From: JBBRBB01 sp963830175
Lineage (GTDB): Bacteria > Bacteroidota > Bacteroidia > Chitinophagales > Chitinophagaceae
Reading direction: 5' to 3'
DNA: 64,000 bases
NCBI GenBank assembly: GCA_963830175.1
Contig: CAWHKV010000007.1
Coordinates: forward strand, 186,001-250,000
The notes under the pieces were generated by a model that saw only the letters and a list, made by a program, of their open reading frames with translations, had not been told where the DNA came from and ran no database searches. The translations under genes were made by a program, and so were the position numbers. This document shows positions 1 to 9,159 of the stretch, one piece after another; the first letter of the stretch is position 1; every line of letters starts with the position of its first letter.

Positions 1-945
1 ATCAGGCTGGCGAGTAATTTCCTCTCCTGAATCGGGATCTATACCTGTAATTGCCTCAACATCCATTGGAGATGGTAAATAGCGGCAAACGGCATCTAAT
101 GCTGTCTGTACACCCTTATTTTTAAACGATGATCCACACATCATAGGAACAATGCTAAGATCTATCGTTGCTTTTCTAATTGCATTATGAATTTCATCCT
201 CAGAAATAGAAGCAGGATCGTCGAAGAATTTTTGCATTAAATTGTCGTCATATTCTGCAATGGCTTCAATTAATTGCTCCCTCCACATCATTGCTTCTTC
301 CTGCATATCATCAGGCACGGGAATTTCTTCGAAGGTCATACCTTCAGTCGCCATATCCCATATTACTCCTTTCATTCTCACAAGATCTACCACCCCTTTA
401 AAATCATCTTCAGCTCCTATTGGTAACTGTAATGGGATAGCCTTTGCACCAAGCATTTCTTTAACCTGGTTAACTACCATTAAAAAGTCGGCTCCCGCAC
501 GATCCATTTTATTTACAAAACCAATTCTAGGAACCCTGTAACGATTAGCCTGGCGCCAAACAGTTTCACTCTGAGGTTCAACACCATCAACAGCAGAAAA
601 CAAAGCAATAAGACCATCTAATACGCGCATACTACGTTCAACTTCCACTGTAAAGTCCACGTGACCCGGAGTATCGATTATATTGAAATAATATTTTTTA
701 GTATCTTCTGTTGGTTTCCCTTTTACTGTAGGAAAATTCCACTGGCAACTAACTGCTGCAGAAGTTATAGTAATACCTCTTTCCTTTTCTTGTTCCATCC
801 AGTCAGTTGTAGCAGCACCTTCATGTACTTCACCGATCTTGTGGATCATTCCTGTATATCTTAATATACGCTCGGTAGTGGTTGTTTTTCCGGCGTCAAT
901 ATGTGCAGCAATTCCAAAGTTCCTTTGCAATTTTAAGTCAGCCAT
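1..945 (-). CDS. fusA: Elongation factor G, 5' part (cut by window edge)
   Basis: Translational GTPase that moves tRNAs and mRNA through the ribosome after peptide transfer. The first 315 codons are present and the rest lies beyond base 1. The start is the ATG at 945, giving MADLKLQRNFGIAAHIDAGK. The G1 P-loop AHIDAGKTTTT lies near residues 14-24, followed by G3 (DTPGHVDF) and G4 (NKMD), then the start of the EF-G domain. No rpsL or rpsG lies upstream as in a standard str operon; the upstream neighbour is an OmpA-family gene with its own terminator. A TACTTTTG box at 1046-1039 could serve as its own promoter. Identity is secure; only the C-terminal domains are unseen. Confidence 0.97.
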   Translation of the reverse strand, partial: MADLKLQRNFGIAAHIDAGKTTTTERILRYTGMIHKIGEVHEGAATTDWMEQEKERGITITSAAVSCQWNFPTVKGKPTEDTKKYYFNIIDTPGHVDFTVEVERSMRVLDGLIALFSAVDGVEPQSETVWRQANRYRVPRIGFVNKMDRAGADFLMVVNQVKEMLGAKAIPLQLPIGAEDDFKGVVDLVRMKGVIWDMATEGMTFEEIPVPDDMQEEAMMWREQLIEAIAEYDDNLMQKFFDDPASISEDEIHNAIRKATIDLSIVPMMCGSSFKNKGVQTALDAVCRYLPSPMDVEAITGIDPDSGEEITRQPD

Positions 946-1038
946 AATGTGTTTAATTGATAATTAATTGTTTTACTAGCGAATTTATTTTGATACAGGA
1001 ATACCTGCTGCTGATTAAAACGCTAATTTTTGAGGCGG

Positions 1039-1046
1039 CAAAAGTA
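1039..1046 (-). promoter_or_regulatory. Candidate -7 box for fusA
   Basis: TACTTTTG on the minus strand fits the Bacteroidota -7 consensus TAnnTTTG and lies about 95 bases before the fusA ATG. No good -33 TTTG is seen at the right spacing, so the call rests on the -7 box alone. Confidence 0.4.
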
Positions 1047-1098
1047 GGACAAATACCTGAAAATTTGCGTGAATATTCGTTATAATATACAAAATAAA

Positions 1099-1121
1099 AA
1101 ACCCCGCCTATAGCGGGGTTT
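1099..1121 (-). terminator. Rho-independent terminator of the OmpA-family gene
   Basis: A perfect 9-bp stem (AAACCCCGC / GCGGGGTTT) with a 5-base loop is followed on the minus strand by a run of T. It lies about 20 bases after the stop of the gene ending at 1141 and separates it from fusA. Confidence 0.9.
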
Positions 1122-1140
1122 CTATTTAAATTATAGAGTA

Positions 1141-2715
1141 TTACTTAGTTTTTTTGTACTGCGGATGAGGAGCAGGAACTGTATTAGGTCCGCTTTCTGC
1201 AGTTGGTTGAAGATCAACTGAATTAGCATCACCATCCATACCGTAACTAAAGATCAATCTAGATTCAGAAATACCTTGTTTTTCACTAAGATATTTGATC
1301 ACTGAATTTACATGATCCCAGCTAAGCTGTTGTGAACGTTTGTCAGATGCGCCATAACCAATAACTCTTACATTACAACCGGGGTTAGCATTTAATTGCT
1401 GAGCCACACCATTTAAGATAGATTGTGCGCTGCTGCTTAATGAAGCAGTTCCACGGCTGAAAGTTACACTAGGTAAGCTGTTGATTGCGCATGAACCCAT
1501 TCCAACTCTTCCTGCGAAGCAGCTGTCATTTGGACAAGGACAATTACCAACACCATCAGCGTTTACAGGGAAACAACTTTGTGGAGTAAGTACTTCTTTA
1601 TCTCTGCAATCTGGAACACCATCACCATCAGTATCTCTAGTTACACCATGAGAATCAACTGGGCAACCTGCGGGGGTATTTGGTTCAAGATCAAATTGAT
1701 CGGTTATACCATCACCATCAGCATCAGGAAGAACTACCGGAGGCAGTTTCATATGCCTTGGAGTTGCAACTTCATTATACAGGTAGTTGTTAGGATTAAT
1801 CCACCACAATGGTTCAGTATGGGTAGAAGCATTTCCTAAGTTGAAATTCAATTTCATTAAAGAATAAGCAAGAAAGTCATTTGATTTACCACCTACATAA
1901 CCATCAAGGTTATCCAAGCCAGTTAATGGTATAATGAATTTTTCTTCTAAAGCAAAGTTTACACGTGGGCTAAGCTTAAATGCTATTCCACCACCTGTAG
2001 AAACACCATGCCATACTTTCCACTCTTTGTTATCATCACCAAACCTTGAGTTCGGATCTGGTTCAACACTACCAAATGTGAAGGCAGTATTACGTTGGTT
2101 ATTTAATTGGTTGTTAGGGTCAAACGTCACTAAATGATGCCATTCGTCACCTTCATCAGCTCTTCCTAGCAAATGAGTAGCAGCACCAGCATAACCTGCA
2201 AATGCATACCAGTTTGTTTTAGGATTACCACGGAAAGAACTAATGGTATTCAGGGAAGCAACCATTTCCATAGTTAAACTATGTGATTGATCCTGAACGT
2301 AAGTTTGATAACCTTTATAACGGGGTACGTTAACAATAGACCCATTATAACCCGCCCTTAATGAGAATACGTGGCTAATGGCCTTTCTTACAGAAATGCC
2401 GCCAGCGATACCACCATTATAAACAGGTTGTTCTTCTTTTGCTGTTTTAGAAAGAAAAGGCCTGTCACCAACAACTAAACCATGTCCACCTGCCAAACTT
2501 AACTCCCACATGCTGCGAGGCTTGGGAGGGTAAGGATTCAAATAATTCTGGAATTCATTGTATTGAGCCATATCCTTCGAAGAAACCTTTGAAGAATCAT
2601 AAACCCAATTAGCGTCTGTGCTAGACGTAGTTGTGGTTGACTGATCTTGTGCAAATGAAGCCGTTTGTATTAGCCCACAAAGAGCTATGATCAGTTTGTA
2701 CTTTTTGCTTACCAT
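1141..2715 (-). CDS. OmpA-family outer membrane protein with thrombospondin type 3 repeats
   Basis: A 524-residue protein with a signal peptide (MVSKKYKLIIALCGLIQTASFA). An N-terminal part of about 300 residues rich in alternating beta strands probably forms a barrel. Acidic calcium-binding thrombospondin type 3-like repeats follow (DADGDGITDQFD, DTDGDGVPDCRD, about residues 330-372), then a short cysteine-rich stretch. The C-terminal OmpA/MotB-like domain (about 405-500) contains VRVIGYGASDKRSQQLSWD and should bind peptidoglycan. This architecture is common in Bacteroidota and links the outer membrane to the cell wall. The gene has its own promoter (2766-2796) and terminator and so is transcribed alone. 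The last residues are a low-complexity, proline-containing tail. Confidence 0.9.
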   Translation of the reverse strand: MVSKKYKLIIALCGLIQTASFAQDQSTTTTSSTDANWVYDSSKVSSKDMAQYNEFQNYLNPYPPKPRSMWELSLAGGHGLVVGDRPFLSKTAKEEQPVYNGGIAGGISVRKAISHVFSLRAGYNGSIVNVPRYKGYQTYVQDQSHSLTMEMVASLNTISSFRGNPKTNWYAFAGYAGAATHLLGRADEGDEWHHLVTFDPNNQLNNQRNTAFTFGSVEPDPNSRFGDDNKEWKVWHGVSTGGGIAFKLSPRVNFALEEKFIIPLTGLDNLDGYVGGKSNDFLAYSLMKLNFNLGNASTHTEPLWWINPNNYLYNEVATPRHMKLPPVVLPDADGDGITDQFDLEPNTPAGCPVDSHGVTRDTDGDGVPDCRDKEVLTPQSCFPVNADGVGNCPCPNDSCFAGRVGMGSCAINSLPSVTFSRGTASLSSSAQSILNGVAQQLNANPGCNVRVIGYGASDKRSQQLSWDHVNSVIKYLSEKQGISESRLIFSYGMDGDANSVDLQPTAESGPNTVPAPHPQYKKTK

Positions 2716-2765
2716 AGGTAAAAAATTTTAAGTGTTTAATGTTTCCTTATAACCGAAGTTACGTG

Positions 2766-2796
2766 CAAATTTAGGATTAGATTAATAAATACCAAA
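2766..2796 (-). promoter_or_regulatory. Promoter of the OmpA-family gene
   Basis: On the minus strand, TTTG (2796-2793) and TAAATTTG (2773-2766) are separated by 19 bases. This is a full match to the Bacteroidota -33/-7 consensus. It lies about 50 bases before the ATG. Confidence 0.7.
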
Positions 2797-2909
2797 TATT
2801 TACTATTTATTTTCTTCTGACCCGATTTCTCTTATGACAAATAGAATGCCCAATTTATTGCATCCACAGAAAATTTTTTTACACTTATCTTGCACATTCT
2901 TGATGCGGA

Positions 2910-3872
2910 ATGGAAAAAGCAATTAAAGTTATCTCGGAAGAACTTGCCAGGTTTGAGGAGTATTTCAGTGAGGCTGTTAAAAGCCGTACCCCCCTGTTAG
3001 ACCGAATAATGAGGTATATAGTAAAGCGAAAGGGCAAGCAAATGCGCCCAATGTTCGTTTTATTGTGTGCAAAAGCCGGGGGTACAATAAATCCCTCCAC
3101 CTACCGGGCAGCGTCCCTTGTAGAATTACTACATACGGCCACCCTGGTTCATGACGATGTCGTAGACGAAGCATTTGAAAGGCGGGGATTTTTCTCTATA
3201 AATGCAATCTGGAAAAATAAAATTGCAGTATTGGTAGGTGATTATTTATTGTCTAAGGGATTGTTATTATCTATTGAGAATAACGACTTTACCGTTCTAA
3301 AACTACTTTCTGAGGCAGTACGGCTTATGAGTGAGGGCGAATTGCTGCAGATCGAAAAATCACGAAACCTGAACCTTACAGAAGATATTTATTATGAAAT
3401 AATCCTGGGAAAAACCGCCTCTTTATTGGCATCTGCTTGTGCAGCAGGTGCTTCCACCACTTTTCAAAATGAGGAAATGGTTGAAAAAATGCGACTTTTC
3501 GGTTTAAAAACCGGTATGGCCTTTCAAATTAAGGATGACCTATTTGATTATAGTTTTAAAAAGATAGGGAAACCAACCGGCAACGACATTAAAGAGAAGA
3601 AACTAACTTTACCTCTCATTTATACACTGAATAATTGTGACGGCACTACCCGGAAAAAGATAATTAGTATTGTAAAAAATGAAAACACTCAAAAAGAAAA
3701 GGTAAAATGGGTAATGGAAATCGTAAAAACAACAGGTGGTATTGACTACGCCCAAAAAAAAATGTTTGCTTTCAGGGATGAGGCACTCCATATATTATAT
3801 GAACTTCCCAAAAATGAAACCCGGGATGCCCTGGAAGACCTTGTACGATACACAACAGACCGCGATCATTAA
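2910..3872 (+). CDS. Trans-polyprenyl diphosphate synthase
   Basis: A 320-residue all-helical prenyltransferase that adds isopentenyl units in trans to an allylic diphosphate, probably making the side chain of menaquinone. Both aspartate-rich metal-binding motifs are present: HDDVVDE with Asp82, 83 and 86, and KDDLFDY with Asp209, 210 and 213. A basic GKQMRP substrate-binding stretch lies near residue 43. The length fits octaprenyl/heptaprenyl synthases (IspB/HepT type); chain length cannot be read from sequence alone, so no symbol is given. Its stop TAA at 3870-3872 abuts the start region of recJ, so the two are probably cotranscribed. Confidence 0.92.
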   Translation: MEKAIKVISEELARFEEYFSEAVKSRTPLLDRIMRYIVKRKGKQMRPMFVLLCAKAGGTINPSTYRAASLVELLHTATLVHDDVVDEAFERRGFFSINAIWKNKIAVLVGDYLLSKGLLLSIENNDFTVLKLLSEAVRLMSEGELLQIEKSRNLNLTEDIYYEIILGKTASLLASACAAGASTTFQNEEMVEKMRLFGLKTGMAFQIKDDLFDYSFKKIGKPTGNDIKEKKLTLPLIYTLNNCDGTTRKKIISIVKNENTQKEKVKWVMEIVKTTGGIDYAQKKMFAFRDEALHILYELPKNETRDALEDLVRYTTDRDH

Positions 3873-5586
3873 TGGCCAAAAAAGGTGGAAAATATTACCC
3901 GCAGACCCTATTAAAGTTAATGCACTTCAGAAAAGCCTTAACATTCATCCGGCTATTTGCAAAATATTGGTTCAGCGAAATATTGAGACATTTGAAGAAT
4001 CAAAAGCCTTCTTTCGTCCGTCTCTATCCATGCTTCACTCCCCCTGGTTAATGAAAGACATGGAAAAAGCCACCGGAAGAATATTTTCTGCCATAAATAA
4101 TAATGAACACATTATGGTTTATGGCGATTATGATGTGGATGGAACCACATCGGTTGCTAGTTTTTACCAGTTTTTAAAAGGTATTTATTCAAATGTAACT
4201 TTTTATATACCCCACAGGTACCGGGAAGGTTATGGTGTAAGCCGGGCAGGAATTGATCACGCCCATGAAAATAATATTTCACTCATCATTTCTCTTGACT
4301 GTGGAATAAAATCGGTTGAATTGGTTTCCTATGCAAAACAATTAAACATAGACTTCATTATTTGTGATCATCATCTTCCTGATAAAGAATTACCAGATGC
4401 CATTGCCATATTGAATGCAAAACAAATTGATTGTTCCTACCCATATAAAGAATTATGTGGATGTGGGGTTGGATTCAAATTAATGCAGGCTTTGGCTGAG
4501 AAATTTGGATTGTCTGATGAATCGTACCTCAAATATCTGGACCTCGTAGCAACAGCCATAGGTGCAGATATTGTACCTATTACGGGAGAAAATAGAATTC
4601 TTGTTTATTTCGGACTTGAAAAAGTGAACAAAAATCCGTGTACGGGAATAAAAGCCTTGTTGGAACTTGCAGGGTTTAAGAAACAAGTGTGCGTAAATGA
4701 CCTCGTTTTTATTGTAGCCCCAAGAATAAATGCCGCCGGCAGAATGGATGATGCACGCAAAGCAGTAAATCTTTTCATCGAACAAGATGAGAAGGATGCA
4801 TTGGCATTAGCTGAGTTATTGCACATTGATAATACAGACCGAAAAGAAACAGATTCCTTAATTACTGAAGAAGCGCTTGCCCTAATAACAGGCAGCCTTG
4901 AACATACAAATAAAAAAACTACAGTTGTTTACCAGCAGCACTGGCACAAGGGTGTGGTAGGAATTGTGGCATCCCGGCTAATAGAGAATCACCACCGTCC
5001 CACCGTAGTCTTAACTAAAAGCGGGGATTATGTTTCTGGTAGCGCGAGGAGTGTTCCCGGGTTTAATTTATATGAAGCGATCCATGCATGCCGGGAGTGT
5101 CTTATAAATTATGGTGGTCACTTTGCGGCAGCTGGCTTAACTATGGAAGAAAAAAATGTTGAGATTTTTTCTGGGATGTTTGATGCGTATGTTTCCGCCA
5201 ACATACCACCAGAACTTTTGATTCCTGAAATAGTTATTGATGCTGAAATCAACTTCGATGCTATTAAAATAAATTTCTACAATATTATAAACCAGATGGA
5301 ACCCTTTGGTCCGGAAAATATGCGACCCATGTTTATATCAAGAAATGTTATAAACACAGGGTTTTCGAAAATCGTGAAGGATAACCACATTCGGTTTGTA
5401 CTTAGGCAGGGCAATTCAACAATAACCGGCATAGGTTTTAACTTGGCCAAAAAGTTCGATCAACTAAATATGGGAAAGCCCATAGATGTTGTTTATAACA
5501 TAGATATTAACGAATGGAATGGGGAATTATCCCTACAACTTAAAGTATGTGATTTTCGATTAAGTGAAAACCAATTAAGAAGTTGA
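3868..5586 (+). CDS. recJ: Single-stranded-DNA-specific exonuclease RecJ (start uncertain)
   Basis: A 5'-to-3' single-strand DNA exonuclease of recombination and mismatch repair. DHH motifs are clear: YGDYDVDGTTS, CDHHLPD, the RINAAGRM region and the DHHA1 motif GGHFAAAG, followed by an OB-like C-terminal domain. The family-like protein begins about ...QKRWKILPADP, roughly 570 residues. The frame is open back to 3736, but that would overlap the upstream gene by 137 bases and add non-homologous residues. The ATG at 3872 (TAATG overlap with the upstream stop) is one base out of frame. One more A in the A6 run at 3878-3883 would give MAKKRWKILPADP, an ideal start. As sequenced, the only early in-frame codons are ATT at 3868 or ATG at 3826. 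The 3' end overlaps convergent radA by 12 bases. Confidence 0.93.
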   Translation: MNGQKRWKILPADPIKVNALQKSLNIHPAICKILVQRNIETFEESKAFFRPSLSMLHSPWLMKDMEKATGRIFSAINNNEHIMVYGDYDVDGTTSVASFYQFLKGIYSNVTFYIPHRYREGYGVSRAGIDHAHENNISLIISLDCGIKSVELVSYAKQLNIDFIICDHHLPDKELPDAIAILNAKQIDCSYPYKELCGCGVGFKLMQALAEKFGLSDESYLKYLDLVATAIGADIVPITGENRILVYFGLEKVNKNPCTGIKALLELAGFKKQVCVNDLVFIVAPRINAAGRMDDARKAVNLFIEQDEKDALALAELLHIDNTDRKETDSLITEEALALITGSLEHTNKKTTVVYQQHWHKGVVGIVASRLIENHHRPTVVLTKSGDYVSGSARSVPGFNLYEAIHACRECLINYGGHFAAAGLTMEEKNVEIFSGMFDAYVSANIPPELLIPEIVIDAEINFDAIKINFYNIINQMEPFGPENMRPMFISRNVINTGFSKIVKDNHIRFVLRQGNSTITGIGFNLAKKFDQLNMGKPIDVVYNIDINEWNGELSLQLKVCDFRLSENQLRS

Positions 5587-6978
5587 TATCATTCTGTAGA
5601 CCTCTTCTACCCTGCTAACAGCTACCACATTTATATTAAACTGATTTGCACCAAAACCTTTTTTATTAAAGCTGCTAACAACAATCTTTTCAAAACCCAG
5701 TTTTTCTGCTTCTGCTATTCTTTGTTCTATACGATTAACAGCTCTAATTTCTCCATTAAGACCAACCTCTCCTGCAAAGCAAATATTATTGGGCAGGGGT
5801 TCATCTTCATACGAAGAAAGTAACGCGCAAATTACAGCCAGGTCAATGGATGGATCTTCCACTTTAATTCCTCCCGCTATATTCACAAAAACATCTTTTA
5901 CACCAAAATGAAATCCACCCCTTTTTTCCAGCACAGCTAATAATAATTGCAGCCTTCGTAAATCAAGACCGGTAACAGTTCTTTGCGGAGTTCCATAAAC
6001 ACTTTGTGTAACCAGTGCCTGTACTTCTATTAATAATGGTCTCAGCCCTTCCATACTTGCGGCAATAGCACTACCACTTAATTGTTCATCTTTTTGGTGA
6101 ATTAAAATTTCGGAAGGGTTTAGTACAGGGCGCATGCCTTCACTATTCATTTCATAAATGCCAAGTTCTGAAGTGCTCCCAAAACGGTTTTTTAAAGTTC
6201 GCAAAATGCGATAGGTATAATGGCGGTCACCCTCAAACTGAAGAACAGTATCTACCATATGTTCAAGCAATTTTGGACCTGCAATAGAGCCATCTTTGGT
6301 TATATGCCCAATTAGAAATACTGGGGTATTTGTTTCTTTTGCAAAACGTTGCAATTCTGCGGCTGATTCTCTTATTTGCGTTATACTACCTGCAGTAGAA
6401 TCAATATTTGATGACTGAAGCGTTTGAATGGAATCTATAATTACCAGTTCTGGACGTAATTTTTTAATCTCCTGAAAAATTACCTGAACGTTGGTTTCGG
6501 TTAACAGGAAAAAATTGCTGCTGCCTGCAGCACCACCAGGTGTATTTTTTAAAATTCTTTCTGCTCTTAATTTTATTTGCTGCTCGCTTTCCTCACCACT
6601 TATATAAAGTACAACCCTGTCTTTTAACCACAATGCATCCTGCAAAAGCAAAGTGCTCTTTCCAATGCCCGGTTCACCGGCAACCAAAACAATACTACCC
6701 TTTACAATTCCGCCTCCCAACACGCGGTTCAATTCAGAATCTGCTGTGAGAATTCTTTCTTCCTCAGAAGTTTCTATATCGCTTATAGCTTTCGTGCGAA
6801 GCTGCTTTTTTTCGCCGGAGTAATTTGTCCAGCTGCTTTTATCGCCCGCACCAATACCTTTATCAACCACTTCTTCAACAAAAGTGTTCCATTGATTACA
6901 AGATGCACATTTACCAAGCCACTTGGCACTTTCGTAACCACAATTACTGCAGAAAAAGGCAGTTTTTGTTTTAGGCAT
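5575..6978 (-). CDS. radA: DNA repair protein RadA (Sms)
   Basis: A 467-residue RecA-like ATPase that promotes branch migration during homologous recombination. An N-terminal zinc finger has Cys10, Cys13, Cys24 and Cys27 (CSNCG, CASC). The Walker A motif GEPGIGKST is at residues 101-109 and the RadA-specific KNRFG motif is near residue 265. A Lon-protease-like C-terminal domain contains the GGIKVEDPSIDLA stretch. Length is normal. It runs tail to tail with recJ and the two stops overlap. Both proteins act in recombination, but opposite orientation means they are not one operon. Confidence 0.97.
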   Translation of the reverse strand: MPKTKTAFFCSNCGYESAKWLGKCASCNQWNTFVEEVVDKGIGAGDKSSWTNYSGEKKQLRTKAISDIETSEEERILTADSELNRVLGGGIVKGSIVLVAGEPGIGKSTLLLQDALWLKDRVVLYISGEESEQQIKLRAERILKNTPGGAAGSSNFFLLTETNVQVIFQEIKKLRPELVIIDSIQTLQSSNIDSTAGSITQIRESAAELQRFAKETNTPVFLIGHITKDGSIAGPKLLEHMVDTVLQFEGDRHYTYRILRTLKNRFGSTSELGIYEMNSEGMRPVLNPSEILIHQKDEQLSGSAIAASMEGLRPLLIEVQALVTQSVYGTPQRTVTGLDLRRLQLLLAVLEKRGGFHFGVKDVFVNIAGGIKVEDPSIDLAVICALLSSYEDEPLPNNICFAGEVGLNGEIRAVNRIEQRIAEAEKLGFEKIVVSSFNKKGFGANQFNINVVAVSRVEEVYRMISTS

Positions 6979-7438
6979 TTTTAAGTTTTTAAGCTATTAC
7001 TTTCAATAATCGTTTCTAAAAATGTCAGCTATTTTAATCAAATTCTTATTATTCCAGGGCAAAAAAAAGGGCCGGTTTGGCTAACCGACCCTTACTTACT
7101 AACCCATTAAATTCCGCCACTAAATTACAATATTGGGTTACATTTCAAAATTATTTTTTGAAGTTGTTGAAAACTTTTGTGGTGAAAAACCATAGATTTT
7201 TCCGGAAATAATAGAGCCAAATTGTCAGCTAGGATTAGTTAAGGATTCCAGACTCAGAAGATAATTCGACAATATTAAAATTTAATTTAATGTGTATTTT
7301 AATTAAAATAATAATTAAATATCTCAATCAATTAATAGAGAGCAGGTTATTAATATATATCGGTGGAGATTAATTTATGACAGAATTTCGCATTATGGGA
7401 AGGATTATGTCGAAAATTTTCCTTCTAAAATGAAGTTT
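6979..7438. other. Gene-free stretch between radA and rng
   Basis: 460 bases with no convincing coding region on either strand; the longest ATG-started frame near 7378 gives only about 18 codons. The part at 7100-7438 is very AT-rich and would be a long 3' untranslated tail of the rng transcript, ending in the terminator at 7061-7097. A CAAAATTA at 7146-7153 (TAATTTTG on the minus strand) could be a -7 box for a short RNA, but no -33 partner is seen. Confidence 0.5.
7061..7097 (-). terminator. Strong terminator downstream of rng
   Basis: Inverted repeat AAGGG-C-CGGTT / AACCG-A-CCCTT with one mismatch and a short loop, followed on the minus strand by eight T. It would end transcripts coming from rng about 340 bases after its stop codon. 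Confidence 0.75.
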
Positions 7439-8986
7439 TTATAATTTTATTTCTTCTTTATTGGCGTCAAAAAAATGAAATTCGGTGAAATTATATTCTG
7501 AATTTTCCTGGATTCTGATGCGGGTTTTAAGCTTTCTTGACCACTTCCAACGAATAGAAAATATACCCTTGGTTAAATGGCTGTAAACAATGGGATGAAC
7601 CACAACTGTAAGGTTCTGATGTTGGTGAGTAACAAGGTAGAAGAGTTTGTTTTCAATATCATCCTCCATCAATAAAGTTGAGGATACTTTGCCGGTTCCC
7701 TTACAGCACGGGCAAACTTCTGAGGTATTAATATTTATTTCAGGACGCATTCTTTGCCGCGTAACCTGCATTAATCCAAATTTGGAAATCGGTAATACTG
7801 CGTGCTTGGCTCGGTCATTTACCATAAACTTATCCATTGCTTCCTGAACCTTTTTCTTGTTCTCGGAGAGCTTCATGTCTATAAAGTCAATTACGATAAT
7901 ACCACCAATATCTCTTAACCTAAGCTGCCGCGCAATTTCTTCTGCAGCTTCGAGGTTTGTTTGTAATGCATTTTCCTCCTGGTTATTACTTACACTTTTA
8001 TAACCGCTGTTAACATCTACAACATGCAGAGCTTCCGTATGTTCAATTATTATATAGGCACCGCTTGCAAGGTTAATGGTTTTACCAAAAGAGGCTTTAA
8101 CCTGCTTTGTAATTCCAAAATGATCGAAGATCGGCGTGCCATTATAGAAATGTGTAACGATCTCAGTTTTATCCGGAGCAATTTTCTGAATATATAACCG
8201 TGTGTCGGTGTAAATATTTTTATCGTTAATAATAATGCGATTAAAGTCTGGGGTAAGTAAATCGCGTAAAATGCTTGTGGTCTTGTCTTGCTCACTTAAG
8301 ATCTTGGCCGGAGCTTCCGCATTCCTCAGGTTTTTCTGAATGCTTTTCCATGTATTAACCAGGTTATTAAGGTCTTCATGTAGTTCTGCAGTATTTTTTC
8401 CTTCCGCAGCAGTTCTAACAATTACTCCAAAATTTCTTGGCTTAACAGCTTCAATTATTTTTTGAAGTCTTTTTCTTTCTTCTACGGAATGAATTTTTTT
8501 AGATACGGCAACCACATCGTTGAAAGGTGTGATAACCACAAATCTGCCTGGCAAAGAAATTTCACAACTTAACCGCGGTCCCTTTGCCGCAATTGGTTCT
8601 TTAAGTATCTGAACCAGAATGCTGGGTTTACCATTTAGTACTTCATTTATTTTGCCAGTCTTAACGATTTCCGGTTCATTAACGAATTTCGAAAAATCGA
8701 AACCATCAGTGGTTTTATCTGCAATGGCTAGTTGTGTAAACTTTAATAAAGAACGGGCAAAAGGACTAAGATCGGTATAGTGCAAAAAAGCATCCTTTTC
8801 AAATCCTACATCAATAAATGCAGCATTTAAACCTGGAATAAGTTTCTTAACCTTTCCTAAGTAAAGATCCCCTACAGCAAAAACGGCATCGGCTTTTTCA
8901 TTATGCAGCTCAACCAGTTTTTTATTTTCAAGCAAGGCAATCTCCACACCGCTGGGAGCGGCATGTATAATGAGTTCTTTATTCAC
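7439..8986 (-). CDS. rng: Ribonuclease G/E family endoribonuclease
   Basis: A 515-residue endonuclease that processes rRNA and degrades mRNA with 5'-monophosphate preference. An S1 RNA-binding domain at about residues 38-120 contains DLYLGKVKKLIPGLNAAFID. The catalytic DNase I-like domain carries the magnesium ligands in VVDVNSGYKS and VIDFIDM. The zinc-link motif CPCCKGTGKV lies near residue 424. The short C-terminus lacks the RNase E scaffold, which fits RNase G. It is last in a minus-strand cluster with the HU-like gene, a TPR gene and a tiny ribosomal-type gene. A perfect inverted repeat at 9108-9146 sits in its leader and could affect its expression. Confidence 0.95.
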   Translation of the reverse strand: MNKELIIHAAPSGVEIALLENKKLVELHNEKADAVFAVGDLYLGKVKKLIPGLNAAFIDVGFEKDAFLHYTDLSPFARSLLKFTQLAIADKTTDGFDFSKFVNEPEIVKTGKINEVLNGKPSILVQILKEPIAAKGPRLSCEISLPGRFVVITPFNDVVAVSKKIHSVEERKRLQKIIEAVKPRNFGVIVRTAAEGKNTAELHEDLNNLVNTWKSIQKNLRNAEAPAKILSEQDKTTSILRDLLTPDFNRIIINDKNIYTDTRLYIQKIAPDKTEIVTHFYNGTPIFDHFGITKQVKASFGKTINLASGAYIIIEHTEALHVVDVNSGYKSVSNNQEENALQTNLEAAEEIARQLRLRDIGGIIVIDFIDMKLSENKKKVQEAMDKFMVNDRAKHAVLPISKFGLMQVTRQRMRPEININTSEVCPCCKGTGKVSSTLLMEDDIENKLFYLVTHQHQNLTVVVHPIVYSHLTKGIFSIRWKWSRKLKTRIRIQENSEYNFTEFHFFDANKEEIKL

Positions 8987-9107
8987 GAGTGCAACTTTGA
9001 ATTAAATAATGTTATGTAAATAACAAAACCAATCCCCACGGAATCATACACACTACTTCAAAATTTCAAGATAAGGAAACGTAAAGTTGCGGATATATTC
9101 AATAAGA

Positions 9108-9146
9108 CATTTACCGGCACCGCAAAAATCGCATAGCCGGTAAATG
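9108..9146 (-). repeat. Perfect 11-bp inverted repeat in the rng leader
   Basis: CATTTACCGGC (9108-9118) and GCCGGTAAATG (9136-9146) are exact reverse complements with a 17-base loop. It sits between the stop of the 31-residue gene (9160) and the rng start (8986). No T run follows on either strand, so it is not a standard terminator. It could be an mRNA processing or autoregulatory stem; that is inference. Confidence 0.7.
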
Positions 9147-9159
9147 CTAAAAGAGTAAT

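Noticed and set aside
651..662. CACGTG string in fusA as a possible ParB or regulator site
   Set aside because: It lies in conserved EF-G coding sequence (the DTPGHVDF region) and lacks the flanking palindrome.
3872..4051. Short frame from the ATG at 3872 overlapping the upstream stop
   Set aside because: After the first few codons it shows no homology and soon stops; it is the recJ start shifted out of frame by a probable one-base deletion.
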